Shown here piece by piece: positions 1 to 8,979 of a stretch of 36,239 nucleotides of DNA. The position numbers were made by a program, and so were the translations under genes. A model generated the notes under the pieces. That model ran no database searches. It was not told the origin of the DNA and was given only the letters and a program-made list of their open reading frames with translations. This DNA is from an uncultured Pseudomonadota bacterium (lineage in GTDB: Bacteria > Pseudomonadota > Gammaproteobacteria > Burkholderiales > Rhodocyclaceae), in the NCBI GenBank assembly GCA_903951825.1, contig CAJBDJ010000061.1, positions 1-36,239 of the forward strand, given 5' to 3'. Within the stretch, counting starts at the first letter, position 1. Each line of letters begins with the position of its first letter.

Positions 1-53
1 AAACCATGTTTCCTTAATACTTCGATTTCCATATACACCTCGTTCGTGATCAC
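1..53 (-). CDS. istA: IS21-family transposase IstA, N-terminal fragment (runs off the window)
   Basis: A GTG at 53 on the minus strand opens a frame reading [17 protein letters not shown] to the window edge. This matches the usual start of IS21 IstA proteins, a short leader followed by an M/V-E-I-x-x-L-R-x-x-G segment that leads into the helix-turn-helix. Only 17 codons are visible, so the catalytic DDE domain and the istB helper gene are inferred to lie outside. The call rests on family resemblance plus the terminal repeats beside it. Confidence 0.6.
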   Translation of the reverse strand, partial: MITNEVYMEIEVLRKHG

Positions 54-89
54 CGGCGCCTCAAATCCGCCGATCTTCTCTCAACTCGG

Positions 90-134
90 TGTATCAACTT
101 TCAATCGCTGGCCTGTATCAATTTACATCCGCTG
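90..134. repeat. IS21 terminal tandem repeats
   Basis: Two 21-bp units, 90-110 and 114-134, share 17 of 21 bases, both beginning TGTATCAA and ending CGCTG. They sit 24 bp apart, start to start. Multiple terminal repeats of about this size next to the tip are a hallmark of IS21 elements, where they bind the transposase. Confidence 0.7.
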
Positions 135-140
135 CTGACA

Positions 141-2335
141 GCGGGCAGATGACGCCGCAAGACCTTGCCAAGTTCGAGAGCGAGCGGCGTTATGCCACCT
201 TGGTCGCACTGGCCTTGGAGGGCACTGCCACGGTGACGGATGAGGTGGTCGATTTGCATGATCGCATTCTGGTCAAGCTCTTCAGTACCGCCAAGAACAA
301 ACATCAACAGCAGTTCCAGAAACAGGGCAAGGCGATCAACGACAAGGTACGGCTGTACTCCAAGATTGGCCATGCCTTGCTAGAAGCCAAACAGTCCGGC
401 ACCGATCCGTACGCCGCCATCGAGACGATCATCCCTTGGAATGATTTCACGCAGAGCGTCACCGATGCCGATCAGCTTGCCCAAGCCGAGTCGTTCGATC
501 ATCTACATCTGGTCAGTGAACAATTCAACACGCTGCGCCGCTACACGCCGGAATTTCTGGATGTGCTCAAGCTGCGCGCAGCACCAGCGGCGCGAGGCGT
601 ACTGGACGCCATTGAAGTGGTGCGCGGCATGAATTCCGACAGCGCACGAAAGGTGCCGGCGGACGCGCCGACTGCCTTCATCAAACCTCGCTGGAAATCA
701 CTGGTCTTCACCGATGGTGAAATCGACCGCCGTTTTTATGAAATCTGCGCCCTATCGGAACTGAAAAACTCGCTTCGCTCTGGAGATATATGGGTGCAAG
801 GCTCCCGCCAGTTCCGCGACTTTGACGAATACCTGCTGCCAGTCGAGAAGTTCGTCACACTCAAGCAAGCGAAAACGTTGCCGATTGCAGTGAACCCGGA
901 CTGCGACCAATACCTGCATGAGCGGTTGCACCTGCTGGAAGAACAACTGTCTACAGTCAATCGTTTGGCGCTGGCCAACGAACTGCCGGACGCCATCATC
1001 ACCGACTCCGGCCTAAAGATCACGCCGCTCGATGCTGTGGTTCCCGAAGCGGCGCAAACGCTGATCGACCAGACCGGCATGTACTTGCCGCGCATCAAGA
1101 TCACCGAATTGCTGATGGACGTAGACGACTGGACGGGCTTTACCCGCCATTTCGTTCATCTGAAGGATGGAGAACCGGTCAAGGATCGGACGCTATTGCT
1201 ATCGGCCATCCTGGCAGATGCCATCAACTTGGGGCTGACTAAAATGGCCGAGTCCTGCCCCGGTGCGACTTACGCCAAGCTGGCCTGGCTGCAAGCCTGG
1301 CACGTCCGTGACGAAACCTACTCAGCCGGGCTGGCCGATCTGGTGAATACCCAGTTCCGCCACACTTTTGCCGCGAACTGGGGCGATGGCACCACGTCAT
1401 CCTCGGATGGGCAGCGCTTTCGGGCGGGTGGCAAAGGCGAGAGCACCGGCCACGTCAACCCGAAGTACGGCCACGAGCCCGGCAGACTGTTCTACACCCA
1501 TATTTCGGACCAGTACGCACCGTTCAGCACCAAGGTGGTCAACGTCGGCGTCCGCGATTCCACCTACGTGCTCGATGGCCTGCTGTACCACGAATCTGAC
1601 TTGCGGATCGAGGAGCACTACACCGACACGGCCGGCTTCACCGATCACGTGTTCGCCTTGATGCACCTGCTGGGGTTCCGTTTTGCGCCGCGCATTCGTG
1701 ACCTGAAAGACACCAAGCTGTATGTGCCAAAGAACGAACAGGACTACCCAGCACTGAACACGATGATCGGCGGCACGCTGAATATCAAGCATGTTCGCGC
1801 CCATTGGGATGAGATTTTACGGCTGGCGGCGTCAATCAAGCAGGGCACGGTGACCGCCTCATTGATGCTGCGAAAACTTGGCAGCTACCCGCGCCAGAAT
1901 GGCTTGGCGGTTGCGCTGCGCGAACTGGGGCGGATCGAGCGCACGCTGTTTATCCTGGACTGGCTGCAAAATGTCGAGTTGCGCCGCCGTGTCCATGCCG
2001 GGTTGAACAAGGGCGAGGCGCGTAACGCGCTGGCCCGGGCCGTGTTCTTCAACCGGTTGGGCGAAATCCGCGACCGCAGTTTTGAGCAGCAGCGCTATCG
2101 CGCCAGCGGCCTCAATCTGGTGACAGCCGCCATCGTTTTGTGGAACACCGTCTATCTCGACCGTGCAACGCTGGCGCTGCGAGAGACCGGCAAACCCATC
2201 AATGACGGACTGCTGCAATATCTGTCGCCGTTGGGCTGGGAGCACATCAATCTGACCGGTGATTACGTCTGGCGGCAAAACCGGAAGGTTGAGGATGGGC
2301 AGTTTCGGTCGCTACGCAGCAGTGGAAAGTCTTAG
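141..2335 (+). pseudogene. tnpA: Tn3-family transposase TnpA, 5' end removed by the IS21 insertion
   Basis: About 730 residues of a Tn3-type transposase, compared with roughly 960-1000 in intact members. The missing part is the N-terminal DNA-binding region. The catalytic core survives: the first Asp in SSSDGQRF, the second in the [11 protein letters not shown] segment, and the Glu in [10 protein letters not shown]. The C-terminus ([17 protein letters not shown]) is the normal family ending. A GTG-started frame exists from 89, but residues 1-17 of that frame come from the IS21 tip, so it is not a native start; the first native ATG is at 149. The stop codon lies inside the terminal inverted repeat. 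The product is probably inactive unless the missing N-terminus lies beyond the IS and the IS is excised. Confidence 0.88.
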
Positions 2336-2368
2336 CGTACGATTTTTTCCGAATTCTGCGGTGACCCC
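2331..2368. repeat. Tn3-family 38-bp terminal inverted repeat
   Basis: Read inward on the minus strand the segment starts GGGGTCACCGCAGAATTCGG and ends CGTACGCTAAG. It is exactly 38 bp, with the GGGGTC start and TAAG end typical of Tn3/Tn21-group elements. It overlaps the tnpA stop codon and marks the transposon edge. The partner repeat is outside the window, so the 5-bp target duplication (would start at 2369, TAAAA) cannot be tested. Confidence 0.85.
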
Positions 2369-2387
2369 TAAAAACGCTCCCGAGGGG

Positions 2388-3275
2388 TTATTTCTGAACG
2401 GCTTTTTGCAGTGCGCTGCGAATGGCCTCCGGCGCGGCCATGATGTTCATGAAACTGTTCGCGCCCATCATGCTGAGATCGGGGAAATTGATCGCAATAC
2501 GGAAACGCGCATACAGCGCATAGACCTTGCCTGCGGAAACCAGTATTTCGTAAGGCAGATGCGCGGTTGATCTGATCTCGCGGAAGTCGATTTCCGACAT
2601 CAAGAAGCGGTCGTCCATCGCTTTGCTGTCGCCACTCCCCTTCATGGCCACCCCAAATACCGATTCCTGCTTGCCCGGCAGATCAATGCGATACACCTTG
2701 CTGACGCCGCTTTTGTTGGTGCTCAGGCCGGCCTCCACCGCCTTGAGGGCTTCCTCGTAGCTGCCGAAATCGGCGAGTTCGCTTGGCTCGTCAAAATATT
2801 CCATGCCGATGGTGTAATGATATTTACGCGCCTGCGCGGCGCTCATGCCTTTGGCACCGTAATCCTCGAGTTTGCCGAGCGCCGCTTCCAGGGCTTTTGC
2901 GGTGCCGCTCAAATCGCCTTTCATGCGATACACGTTGGCCATGTACAGCGGCTGGGTGTAACTGACCTGCACCTCATCCTTGACCTTGGTAACGGCAATT
3001 CGTTGCCCGGCGCCAAAGCCGCCATGCTCGGAAGCGGCGGCGTTTTTCTTGAGTTCGTCGCTGGTAACGATGAGGATCTGCGCGTCGGCATAGGGTGAAT
3101 AATTGCCTACCACCGTGAATTCGGCAGCGCTTAATGCAGCCTTCGCCTGCTCGGCCTTTTCCGCCACCGTGCCGGCTCCCCTGGAGGCCAGAACGAAGGG
3201 CTTCAACAGGTCGGCTCCCTGCACATTGAGCGCCGCCAACAACAGCACGGACGGCCACAGCTTCTTGATTTTCAT
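2388..3275 (-). CDS. Exported protein of unknown function at the 3' end of the dsr operon
   Basis: A 295-aa protein with a clear Sec signal peptide (MKIKKLWPSVLLLAALNVQGA), so periplasmic or outer-membrane located. I do not recognise a named family. The first half after the signal (LLKPFVLASRG to VSYTQPLYMANVYRM) looks like an alpha/beta fold that may resemble DUF302-type proteins, but this is a weak impression. There are no cysteines and no heme motif. A GAGAGGAG ribosome site precedes the ATG, and the gene starts 28 bp after cysG on the same strand, so it is probably the last gene of the dsr transcript. The Tn3 repeat ends 19 bp beyond its stop codon, so the transposon inserted just past the operon. 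Confidence 0.75.
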   Translation of the reverse strand: MKIKKLWPSVLLLAALNVQGADLLKPFVLASRGAGTVAEKAEQAKAALSAAEFTVVGNYSPYADAQILIVTSDELKKNAAASEHGGFGAGQRIAVTKVKDEVQVSYTQPLYMANVYRMKGDLSGTAKALEAALGKLEDYGAKGMSAAQARKYHYTIGMEYFDEPSELADFGSYEEALKAVEAGLSTNKSGVSKVYRIDLPGKQESVFGVAMKGSGDSKAMDDRFLMSEIDFREIRSTAHLPYEILVSAGKVYALYARFRIAINFPDLSMMGANSFMNIMAAPEAIRSALQKAVQK

Positions 3276-3303
3276 CGGATGTCTCCTCTCGACGGGGTGA
3301 TGC

Positions 3304-4692
3304 TCAACGACTGCAGGGATTTTGCGGGTGAAACCAGTTCAGTTTGTCGTGCAAGGTGACGACGCCGCCGACGATGATCAGGGTCGGCGCCTGCGGTTTT
3401 TCGCGCTCGGCAATACCCGGCAGGGTGCTCAGGGTGCCGGTGATGACGCGCTGATTCGGCGTGGTTCCTTGTTGCACGATGGCCACCGGTGTCGTTTCCG
3501 GCAGGTGGTGGGCGATCAGTTGCGCGCACAGCGTGGTCAGTCCGTGCAGCCCCATGTAGACGACGACGGTCTGGTGCGGCCTGGCCAGCGCATCCCAGTC
3601 GAGATTCATCGAGCCATCCTTGAGGTGACCGGTAACGAACAGGCAGGATTGGGCATGGTCGCGGTGCGTCAGCGGGATGCCGGCATAGGCGGCCACGCCG
3701 AGTGCCGCGGTAATGCCGGGAACGACCTGAAAGGGAATGCCTTCGGCGGTTAGCGTCTCGATCTCCTCGCCGCCGCGCCCGAACATGAAGGGATCGCCGC
3801 CCTTGAGGCGAACAACGCGCTTGCCTTCCCTGGCCAGGCGTACCAGAAGCGCGTTGATGTCCTCTTGGCGCATGGTGTGATTGGCGCGCTCCTTGCCGAC
3901 GAAAATGCGCTGCGCATCGCGCCGGGTCATGTCGACGATCGGCTTCGAAACGAGATTGTCATAAACCACGACATCGGCTTTCTGCATTAGGCGCAGGGCG
4001 CGAAATGTCAGCAGATCGGGATCGCCGGGGCCGGCGCCGACCAGATAAACCTCGCCGCGCAGCACGTTGTCTTCGTCATCGAGCATCTGCTTGAGCAGCG
4101 CTTCGCCGGCCATTTCGTCGCCGGCCAGCACTTTTTCGGCAACCACGCCATCGAGGGCGTTTTCCCAAAAAATGCGCCGCTTCGGCGGGTTCGTCACGCG
4201 CTGCTTGACCAGTTCGCGAAAGCGCACGGCAAAAGCGGCGAGACGGGCGTAACTGTGGGGAATCAGGGTTTCCAGCTTGCCGCGCATCATGCGCGTCAGC
4301 ACTGGTGAGCCGCCACCGCTGGAGAAGGCGATCATCAATGGCGAGCGATCGACAAAGGCCGGCATGATGAAGCTGCACAATTCCGGATCGTCGACGACAT
4401 TGACCGGCAGATTCCGCGCCTGCGCCAGCGCCGAGATGGTTTTGTTGACCTCGCGGTCGTTGGTCGCCGCGACCACCAGCATGACGCCATCCAAATGAGC
4501 CGGGTCGAAGCGTGCGACGATGGTTGTGACGCCGTGCCGTTCAGCCAGTTCCTTGTCGATTTCCGGCGCTACGACGCGCACCAGCGCACCGGCTTCCAGC
4601 AAGACGCCAGCCTTGCGCGTGCCGACCTCGCCACCGCCGACCACCAGGCAAAGCTTGCCTTTGACATCATGAAATGCGGGCAGGTAATCCAT
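3304..4692 (-). CDS. cysG: Siroheme synthase CysG (trifunctional)
   Basis: The 462-aa length fits full CysG. Residues 1-210 form the precorrin-2 dehydrogenase/ferrochelatase half: the NAD-binding [16 protein letters not shown] loop near 17-32, the VVDD aspartates at 101-102, and the [13 protein letters not shown] loop near 122-134. Residues 213-455 form the uroporphyrinogen-III methyltransferase half, with [11 protein letters not shown] (Asp224), [16 protein letters not shown] and VVYMGL. It makes siroheme from uroporphyrinogen III, the prosthetic group of DsrAB. Its ATG overlaps the stop of the DUF4202 gene by one base (TGATG), so it is probably translated together with the dsr genes. A dedicated copy here would match siroheme supply to DsrAB demand. 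Confidence 0.95.
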   Translation of the reverse strand: MDYLPAFHDVKGKLCLVVGGGEVGTRKAGVLLEAGALVRVVAPEIDKELAERHGVTTIVARFDPAHLDGVMLVVAATNDREVNKTISALAQARNLPVNVVDDPELCSFIMPAFVDRSPLMIAFSSGGGSPVLTRMMRGKLETLIPHSYARLAAFAVRFRELVKQRVTNPPKRRIFWENALDGVVAEKVLAGDEMAGEALLKQMLDDEDNVLRGEVYLVGAGPGDPDLLTFRALRLMQKADVVVYDNLVSKPIVDMTRRDAQRIFVGKERANHTMRQEDINALLVRLAREGKRVVRLKGGDPFMFGRGGEEIETLTAEGIPFQVVPGITAALGVAAYAGIPLTHRDHAQSCLFVTGHLKDGSMNLDWDALARPHQTVVVYMGLHGLTTLCAQLIAHHLPETTPVAIVQQGTTPNQRVITGTLSTLPGIAEREKPQAPTLIIVGGVVTLHDKLNWFHPQNPCSR

Positions 4693-5294
4693 CAGCCTTG
4701 CACCGCTTTGAGAATCAGGGGAAGCAGGCTTTCCGGCAGCTTGATCTTGCCGGCGAGGACGAATTCATGGGCGTCGGCAGACATTTTTTGCCAGGTTTTG
4801 TTGATGATCGGAATCCATTTTTCTTCGCTGTACTCGGGATGCTTGCTGGCAAAGGCCAGCATGTAATGCTCAAGAAACACCAGGTCGGCAACGTCTTCCA
4901 TCATCTGCGTTTCAGGATTGACTTTGAGGCCTTTTTTGCTGATGACCGTCATTGTCCGCTCGATCATTTCCTCGTCGTAGCCGACGCTGCGCATCAGCTC
5001 ACCCGCCGTCTGGGCGTGAAACTTGTAAAGCCGGGTGCGCCATTGAAGATAGCCGGCGCGATCCATCGGGAACTCGTCACGGCGGATTTTCCAGCGCTGG
5101 ATATGTTGGGCGCGAACCGCCAGCTTGACCGCCTCGCTGGCCTCGGGCGCGAATCGCTCTTGCATGTCGCCCATCCGGATGGCGTAAAGCAGCTCTTTCG
5201 GATAGGTCTTTCCGTTGTCTGTTTCGCTGTTCGGGTCTTCGCCGTTGACCTGGTCAAAGGCCGCCACAGCAGCTTGATAGCGGGTTGGGTTCAT
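4692..5294 (-). CDS. DUF4202 family protein
   Basis: A 200-aa soluble protein matching the DUF4202 pattern as I know it: the N-terminal AxxAFDxVNGEDPN segment, [44 protein letters not shown] and a [13 protein letters not shown] stretch. The spaced His residues look like a helical, possibly metal-binding site, but no activity is established. The frame is open further upstream, but the ATG at 5294 is chosen because it overlaps the dsrN stop as ATGA and has a GAGAAAG site in front. Its position between dsrN (siroheme amidation) and cysG (siroheme synthesis) suggests a role in cofactor supply or sulfur metabolism; this is inference. Confidence 0.85.
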   Translation of the reverse strand: MNPTRYQAAVAAFDQVNGEDPNSETDNGKTYPKELLYAIRMGDMQERFAPEASEAVKLAVRAQHIQRWKIRRDEFPMDRAGYLQWRTRLYKFHAQTAGELMRSVGYDEEMIERTMTVISKKGLKVNPETQMMEDVADLVFLEHYMLAFASKHPEYSEEKWIPIINKTWQKMSADAHEFVLAGKIKLPESLLPLILKAVQG

Positions 5295-6700
5295 GGTGCT
5301 TTCTCGATAAGTGATGATGATTCGATCCTCGACAACTGAATCTGCTGACGAATAAAGGCAACAAAACGCGTTGCCCAATAGCAGCTGCCGATGGTTCGCA
5401 AATGCGTGTAGGAGGCCAGCAGGTTATTGATGATCAGACCGTCGCGGTTGCCGGTGATCCCGCAACCGCGACGGACATGATAGGCAAAGCGGGCATCGGC
5501 GGGGAGGTTCTCAAGGCTGGAATAGTGGAATTCATGCGCCTTGATCAGCTTGACCGGGGCGCTCGGCCGTGGCCACGGATGCGCTGCATCTTCCTCGAGA
5601 TGGACGTAGCCGCGCCCCACCGGCCGGCCATGCATGAGCACATCGCCGGGGATGGCGCCGACCATCGCATGACGGTGCCCCTCGTAGGTGATGCTGCGCG
5701 ACAAATACATCAACCCGCCGCATTCCGCGTAGGCCGGCATCCCGTCGGCAATGGCGCACCTGATGGCCGTTCGCAGCGAGCTATTGGCGGCAAGCTCGGC
5801 GGCGCAGGTTTCAGGGAAGCCGCCGCCGATGTAAATGGCATCGACATCCGGTAGGCTCGGGTCGTTGAGCGTATCAAAAGGAATCAGGGTGGCGCCGGCA
5901 GCCTCCAGAGCATCGAGGTCGTCGGCATAGTAAAAGCCGAAAGCGCGGTCGTGGGCGATCCCGATCCGCACTTTTGCGCTCGCCGGCAAAGGACTGGCGG
6001 CTGCGCTCATCGGCGCTTTCAAGGGCATTTTTCCGGACAGCGCGAGGAGTGCGTCAAGGTCGACCTGCTCGCCAATCGCTTCGCCGATTTGCTGGATTTT
6101 GGCTTGGGCAGAAGGCGATTCGTTGCTCGGCATCAAACCCAGGTGACGCTCGATGAGGCTCAGGCGCTCGTCGTGTTGAATCGCGCCGATCACCGGCACG
6201 TCGGTGTAATGGGCGATCACTTCGCGCAACTTCGATTCATGCCGGCTGCCGCCGAGTTGATTGAGGATCACGCCGGCAATCTGGATGTCCTTGTCAAAAG
6301 CCTGATAGCCAAGAATCAGCGGGGCAATCCCGCGCGTCATGCCGCGTGCGTCGATCACCAGAACTACCGGCAGGTCGAGCAATTTGGCGAGCGCCGCATT
6401 GCTGTTGCTGCCATCGAGCGACAAGCCGTCGTATAGACCTTTATTGCCTTCAACGAGATCGATTTCGCTGGAATGACGGGCATAGGTGGCGACGACGTCA
6501 TCATCATTCATCAAATACAGGTCAAGATTGCGGCATTGGCGTCCGGCGGCTTGCGACAGCCACATCGGGTCGATGTAATCCGGCCCTTTTTTGTAGGGCT
6601 GCACGCGCCAGCCACGCGCCCGCAAGGCGGCGCAGAGGCCGATGCTGACCAGCGTTTTGCCGGAGGACTTGTGAGCTGCCGAAATCAGCATGCGGTTCAT
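5291..6700 (-). CDS. dsrN: DsrN, siroheme amidase of the CobB/CbiA family
   Basis: A 469-aa protein of the cobyrinate a,c-diamide synthase type. It has an N-terminal ATP-binding domain with the loop SAAHKSSGKT (7-16) and LVEGNKGLYDG (82-92). The C-terminal class I glutamine amidotransferase domain has the nucleophile in YAECGGLMYL (Cys327) and a later HEFHYSS motif. In sulfur oxidisers DsrN converts siroheme to the siroheme amide carried by DsrAB. It starts 18 bp after dsrP with AGAGG upstream and ends overlapping the next gene. The dsr position distinguishes it from a cobalamin enzyme. Confidence 0.93.
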   Translation of the reverse strand: MNRMLISAAHKSSGKTLVSIGLCAALRARGWRVQPYKKGPDYIDPMWLSQAAGRQCRNLDLYLMNDDDVVATYARHSSEIDLVEGNKGLYDGLSLDGSNSNAALAKLLDLPVVLVIDARGMTRGIAPLILGYQAFDKDIQIAGVILNQLGGSRHESKLREVIAHYTDVPVIGAIQHDERLSLIERHLGLMPSNESPSAQAKIQQIGEAIGEQVDLDALLALSGKMPLKAPMSAAASPLPASAKVRIGIAHDRAFGFYYADDLDALEAAGATLIPFDTLNDPSLPDVDAIYIGGGFPETCAAELAANSSLRTAIRCAIADGMPAYAECGGLMYLSRSITYEGHRHAMVGAIPGDVLMHGRPVGRGYVHLEEDAAHPWPRPSAPVKLIKAHEFHYSSLENLPADARFAYHVRRGCGITGNRDGLIINNLLASYTHLRTIGSCYWATRFVAFIRQQIQLSRIESSSLIEKAP

Positions 6701-6718
6701 GGCAGCCTCTTGAGAAAA

Positions 6719-7900
6719 TCAGTCCGTGATGTAGTGCTTGTCCTGCGGCATGAAATTCAATACACGCACACTGACGGTGGTGGTGATGAAGGCAATCGCC
6801 AGGCCGCCAAAACCGAGCATGAATTCATGAACCGACGGCGAATAGGCGGCAATCTGGCCGTCGCCAAAAGAGCTTGACGCCTGATAACCGGGAAAAATGG
6901 CCAGCGGATAAGCCTGCCCGCCAATGATGAAAACGTAAAGGAAGGCGAAGGCGCCGAGCACAATCAGGGCTGAAGCGGCGAATACGCAGCGCGTTTTGCC
7001 GAGGCCGGGGGCGTAAATCAGGAGCAAGGGGATGATATTGCCAAGCACGACGTAAGCCCACCAGAAGAGGGTGGGAAATACCCCGCCATCCAGCAGGATG
7101 AAACGCTCAAAACCCTTTTGCTGGGCGAAATAAAGGTTGGTCAGGTGATACATGGCGACCATGTAAAGCGAAGCGATGACAAAAATCCCGAGGAGATTTT
7201 TTTTGCGCTGCGAAATCAGCGGATCGAGTTGCTTGTCGTTCCAGGCATAGAGAACGGTTTGCACCAGATGAAAGACGGCCAGCCCCCAGGCAAAGGAGAG
7301 AACAATGAACATCGGCGGCAACAAGGCCGAGCCATAGGCCTGACGTGCCGTCAGGAAGGCGAAGATGAGGCCGGTGCCGGTGGTCAGGATGAAACGCCAG
7401 GCAAAGACGGCAAAACCGGCCGCCACCGTGTAGGGATTCATGCGGCGCTCCATCATCGTCCACAAATAGAGCACAACGAGCGAGAACATGCCTGAATAAA
7501 GAACGACGTTCCAGGCAAATACCGAGGTCAGGTTCATGTTGGTGGCGGCCACAATGACCCGGTCGGGACGCCCGAGATCGAGCATCAGCACCGTCAGCCC
7601 GCCGGCCAGCATGGCAATCGACAAGAGGCTGGCGAGCGGCGCGCGTGCCTTGTAGAGCGTTTTGCCGAACACCGAGCCAATCGAGGCCACATTGAGCACA
7701 CCGGATGCCGCAACAATCAAAAAAATGGCAAAAACGTGCGGAACCCCCCAGACAATCTGGTTGTTCATGCCGGTAATTACATGACCATGGTGCTCCATCA
7801 TATAGACGCCGTAAGCACCGACCATGGCGACCAAGCCACCGGCCGCGAGCAAGGCGTAGTAAAGGCGGTTTTTGAAGTACATCGGAGGATGGGCGCTCAT
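6719..7900 (-). CDS. dsrP: DsrP, NrfD-like integral membrane subunit of DsrMKJOP
   Basis: A 393-aa, strongly hydrophobic protein with about ten membrane helices, beginning RLYYALLAAGGLVAMVGAYG. It belongs to the NrfD/PsrC quinone-interacting family. It pairs with the iron-sulfur protein DsrO to form one of the two quinone-linked modules of the complex. The ATG directly follows the dsrO stop codon with no gap, which implies translational coupling. A second ATG six codons in (MYFKNRLYY) is possible. No cofactor ligands are expected in this family apart from conserved polar residues inside the helices. Confidence 0.93.
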   Translation of the reverse strand: MSAHPPMYFKNRLYYALLAAGGLVAMVGAYGVYMMEHHGHVITGMNNQIVWGVPHVFAIFLIVAASGVLNVASIGSVFGKTLYKARAPLASLLSIAMLAGGLTVLMLDLGRPDRVIVAATNMNLTSVFAWNVVLYSGMFSLVVLYLWTMMERRMNPYTVAAGFAVFAWRFILTTGTGLIFAFLTARQAYGSALLPPMFIVLSFAWGLAVFHLVQTVLYAWNDKQLDPLISQRKKNLLGIFVIASLYMVAMYHLTNLYFAQQKGFERFILLDGGVFPTLFWWAYVVLGNIIPLLLIYAPGLGKTRCVFAASALIVLGAFAFLYVFIIGGQAYPLAIFPGYQASSSFGDGQIAAYSPSVHEFMLGFGGLAIAFITTTVSVRVLNFMPQDKHYITD

Positions 7901-8614
7901 TTATAACCCCTGATAGCGCACGCCGGTATCAAGTCCGAGATCGGCGCGTACCTGAACCGAGGCCACGGAACGGATTTTTTTGGAAATTTCGCTGGCCGGA
8001 TCATTCAGATCGCCGAAAAGGATGGCCTTGTTGGTGCACGATTCGGCGCAGGCCGGTTTCAATCCGGCATCGATCCGGTGCACGCACAGCGAGCAACTTT
8101 CAACGGTACCCTTGCCGCGCGGAACGTCCGGGTTCTGGTCGGTAACCGCTTCATGGACAAAAGAACGCGCCTTGTAAGGGCAGGCCATCATGCAATAACG
8201 GCAGCCGATGCAGCGGTGACGGTCAACCAGGACGATGCCGTCGGCGCGCTTGAAGGACGCACCGGTCGGGCAGACATCGACACACGGAGGATGCGCGCAG
8301 TGCTGGCACATCATCGGCAAGGACACCTGGCGGCCGGTGCTGACCTCCTTGATGTCGATCTTGCGTATCCACTGCGCGTTGGTCGTGCTGTTGGCGCCGC
8401 GCAGGCCGTTTTCCCGGTTGCAGGCGGTGACGCAGTCGTTGCAACCTTCGCGACAATTCGCCGTGTCAATCAACATCCCCCAGCGAACCGCAGCACTGAC
8501 CGCCGCCGTACCATGCGCGACGTCGAACAACAAAATGCCCGGCGCAATACTCAGCGCAGCGGTACCCAACGAGGTCTTGAGAAAATTCCGGCGCTTGATA
8601 TCCATCTCGCTCAC
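7901..8614 (-). CDS. dsrO: DsrO, periplasmic iron-sulfur protein of DsrMKJOP
   Basis: 237 aa with a twin-arginine signal (KRRNFLKTS, residues 7-15), so exported folded with its clusters. Four cysteine groups can hold four [4Fe-4S] clusters: C54/C58/C61/C65, C103/C106/C111/C115, C135/C138/C141/C145 and C174/C177/C189/C193. It passes electrons between the cytochrome DsrJ and the membrane protein DsrP. The GTG at 8614 is preferred over the ATG at 8605 because GGAGG sits six bases in front and the GTGA overlaps the dsrJ stop codon. The open frame extends further upstream into dsrJ, but those codons are not Tat-like. Confidence 0.93.
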   Translation of the reverse strand: MSEMDIKRRNFLKTSLGTAALSIAPGILLFDVAHGTAAVSAAVRWGMLIDTANCREGCNDCVTACNRENGLRGANSTTNAQWIRKIDIKEVSTGRQVSLPMMCQHCAHPPCVDVCPTGASFKRADGIVLVDRHRCIGCRYCMMACPYKARSFVHEAVTDQNPDVPRGKGTVESCSLCVHRIDAGLKPACAESCTNKAILFGDLNDPASEISKKIRSVASVQVRADLGLDTGVRYQGL

Positions 8615-8979
8615 TGCCCACCTCCTGACACCCAGGCGCTCTTGCGCTTGTTGGCATGGCACTCGAAACAATCAATTTTCACCGCCTGGTAAGCGTGGCA
8701 GGCAACGCAAAAACTGTCGGCGCGGGCACTGACGCTGTCGTCTTTGACGCTGGCGTGGCACTCGATACAGGTTTTCAGGCTGTGTTTCGCGTCACGCACG
8801 CCTTTGTAGACCACCTCATCGCGCTGATGCTTGAGCACGTTCATGTGGTTCTTGCGCATCCAGGACGTTTCTTCAACACATTGCCCGCCCTTGCCGATGT
8901 CAATCTGCGGCGCCGCCGACAGTGCCGCCGAAGCCAGCGTCAGGCACAGACCGAGCAGCAGGGACGGGCGCCGCTGCAT
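8611..8979 (-). CDS. dsrJ: DsrJ, periplasmic triheme cytochrome c
   Basis: A 122-aa protein with a Sec signal (LLLGLCLTLASAALSAAP) and three heme c motifs: CIECH (71-75), CVACH (91-95) and CFECH (104-108). Cys34 in GGQCVEETSW fits the unusual cysteine ligand known for one DsrJ heme, and nearby Met and His residues can serve the others. It is the periplasmic redox end of DsrMKJOP. The ATG at 8979 shares TGATG with the dsrL stop; a GTG one codon upstream is possible. The C-terminus overlaps dsrO by four bases. Confidence 0.94.
   Translation of the reverse strand: MQRRPSLLLGLCLTLASAALSAAPQIDIGKGGQCVEETSWMRKNHMNVLKHQRDEVVYKGVRDAKHSLKTCIECHASVKDDSVSARADSFCVACHAYQAVKIDCFECHANKRKSAWVSGGGQ

Larger units (their letters stand above)
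1..140 (-). mobile_element. IS21-family insertion sequence, one end only
   Basis: This is the terminus of an IS21-type element whose body lies beyond the left edge. Two clues support it. The minus strand at 53-1 encodes a typical IstA N-terminus. Between that start and the Tn3 transposase remnant lie two 21-bp near-identical repeats, the arrangement seen at IS21 ends. The outer tip reads TGTCAGCAGC on the minus strand, ending at about 140, which fits the usual TGT terminus. From 141 the sequence reads as Tn3 transposase. The exact boundary and any target duplication cannot be confirmed because the other end is outside the window. Confidence 0.72.
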
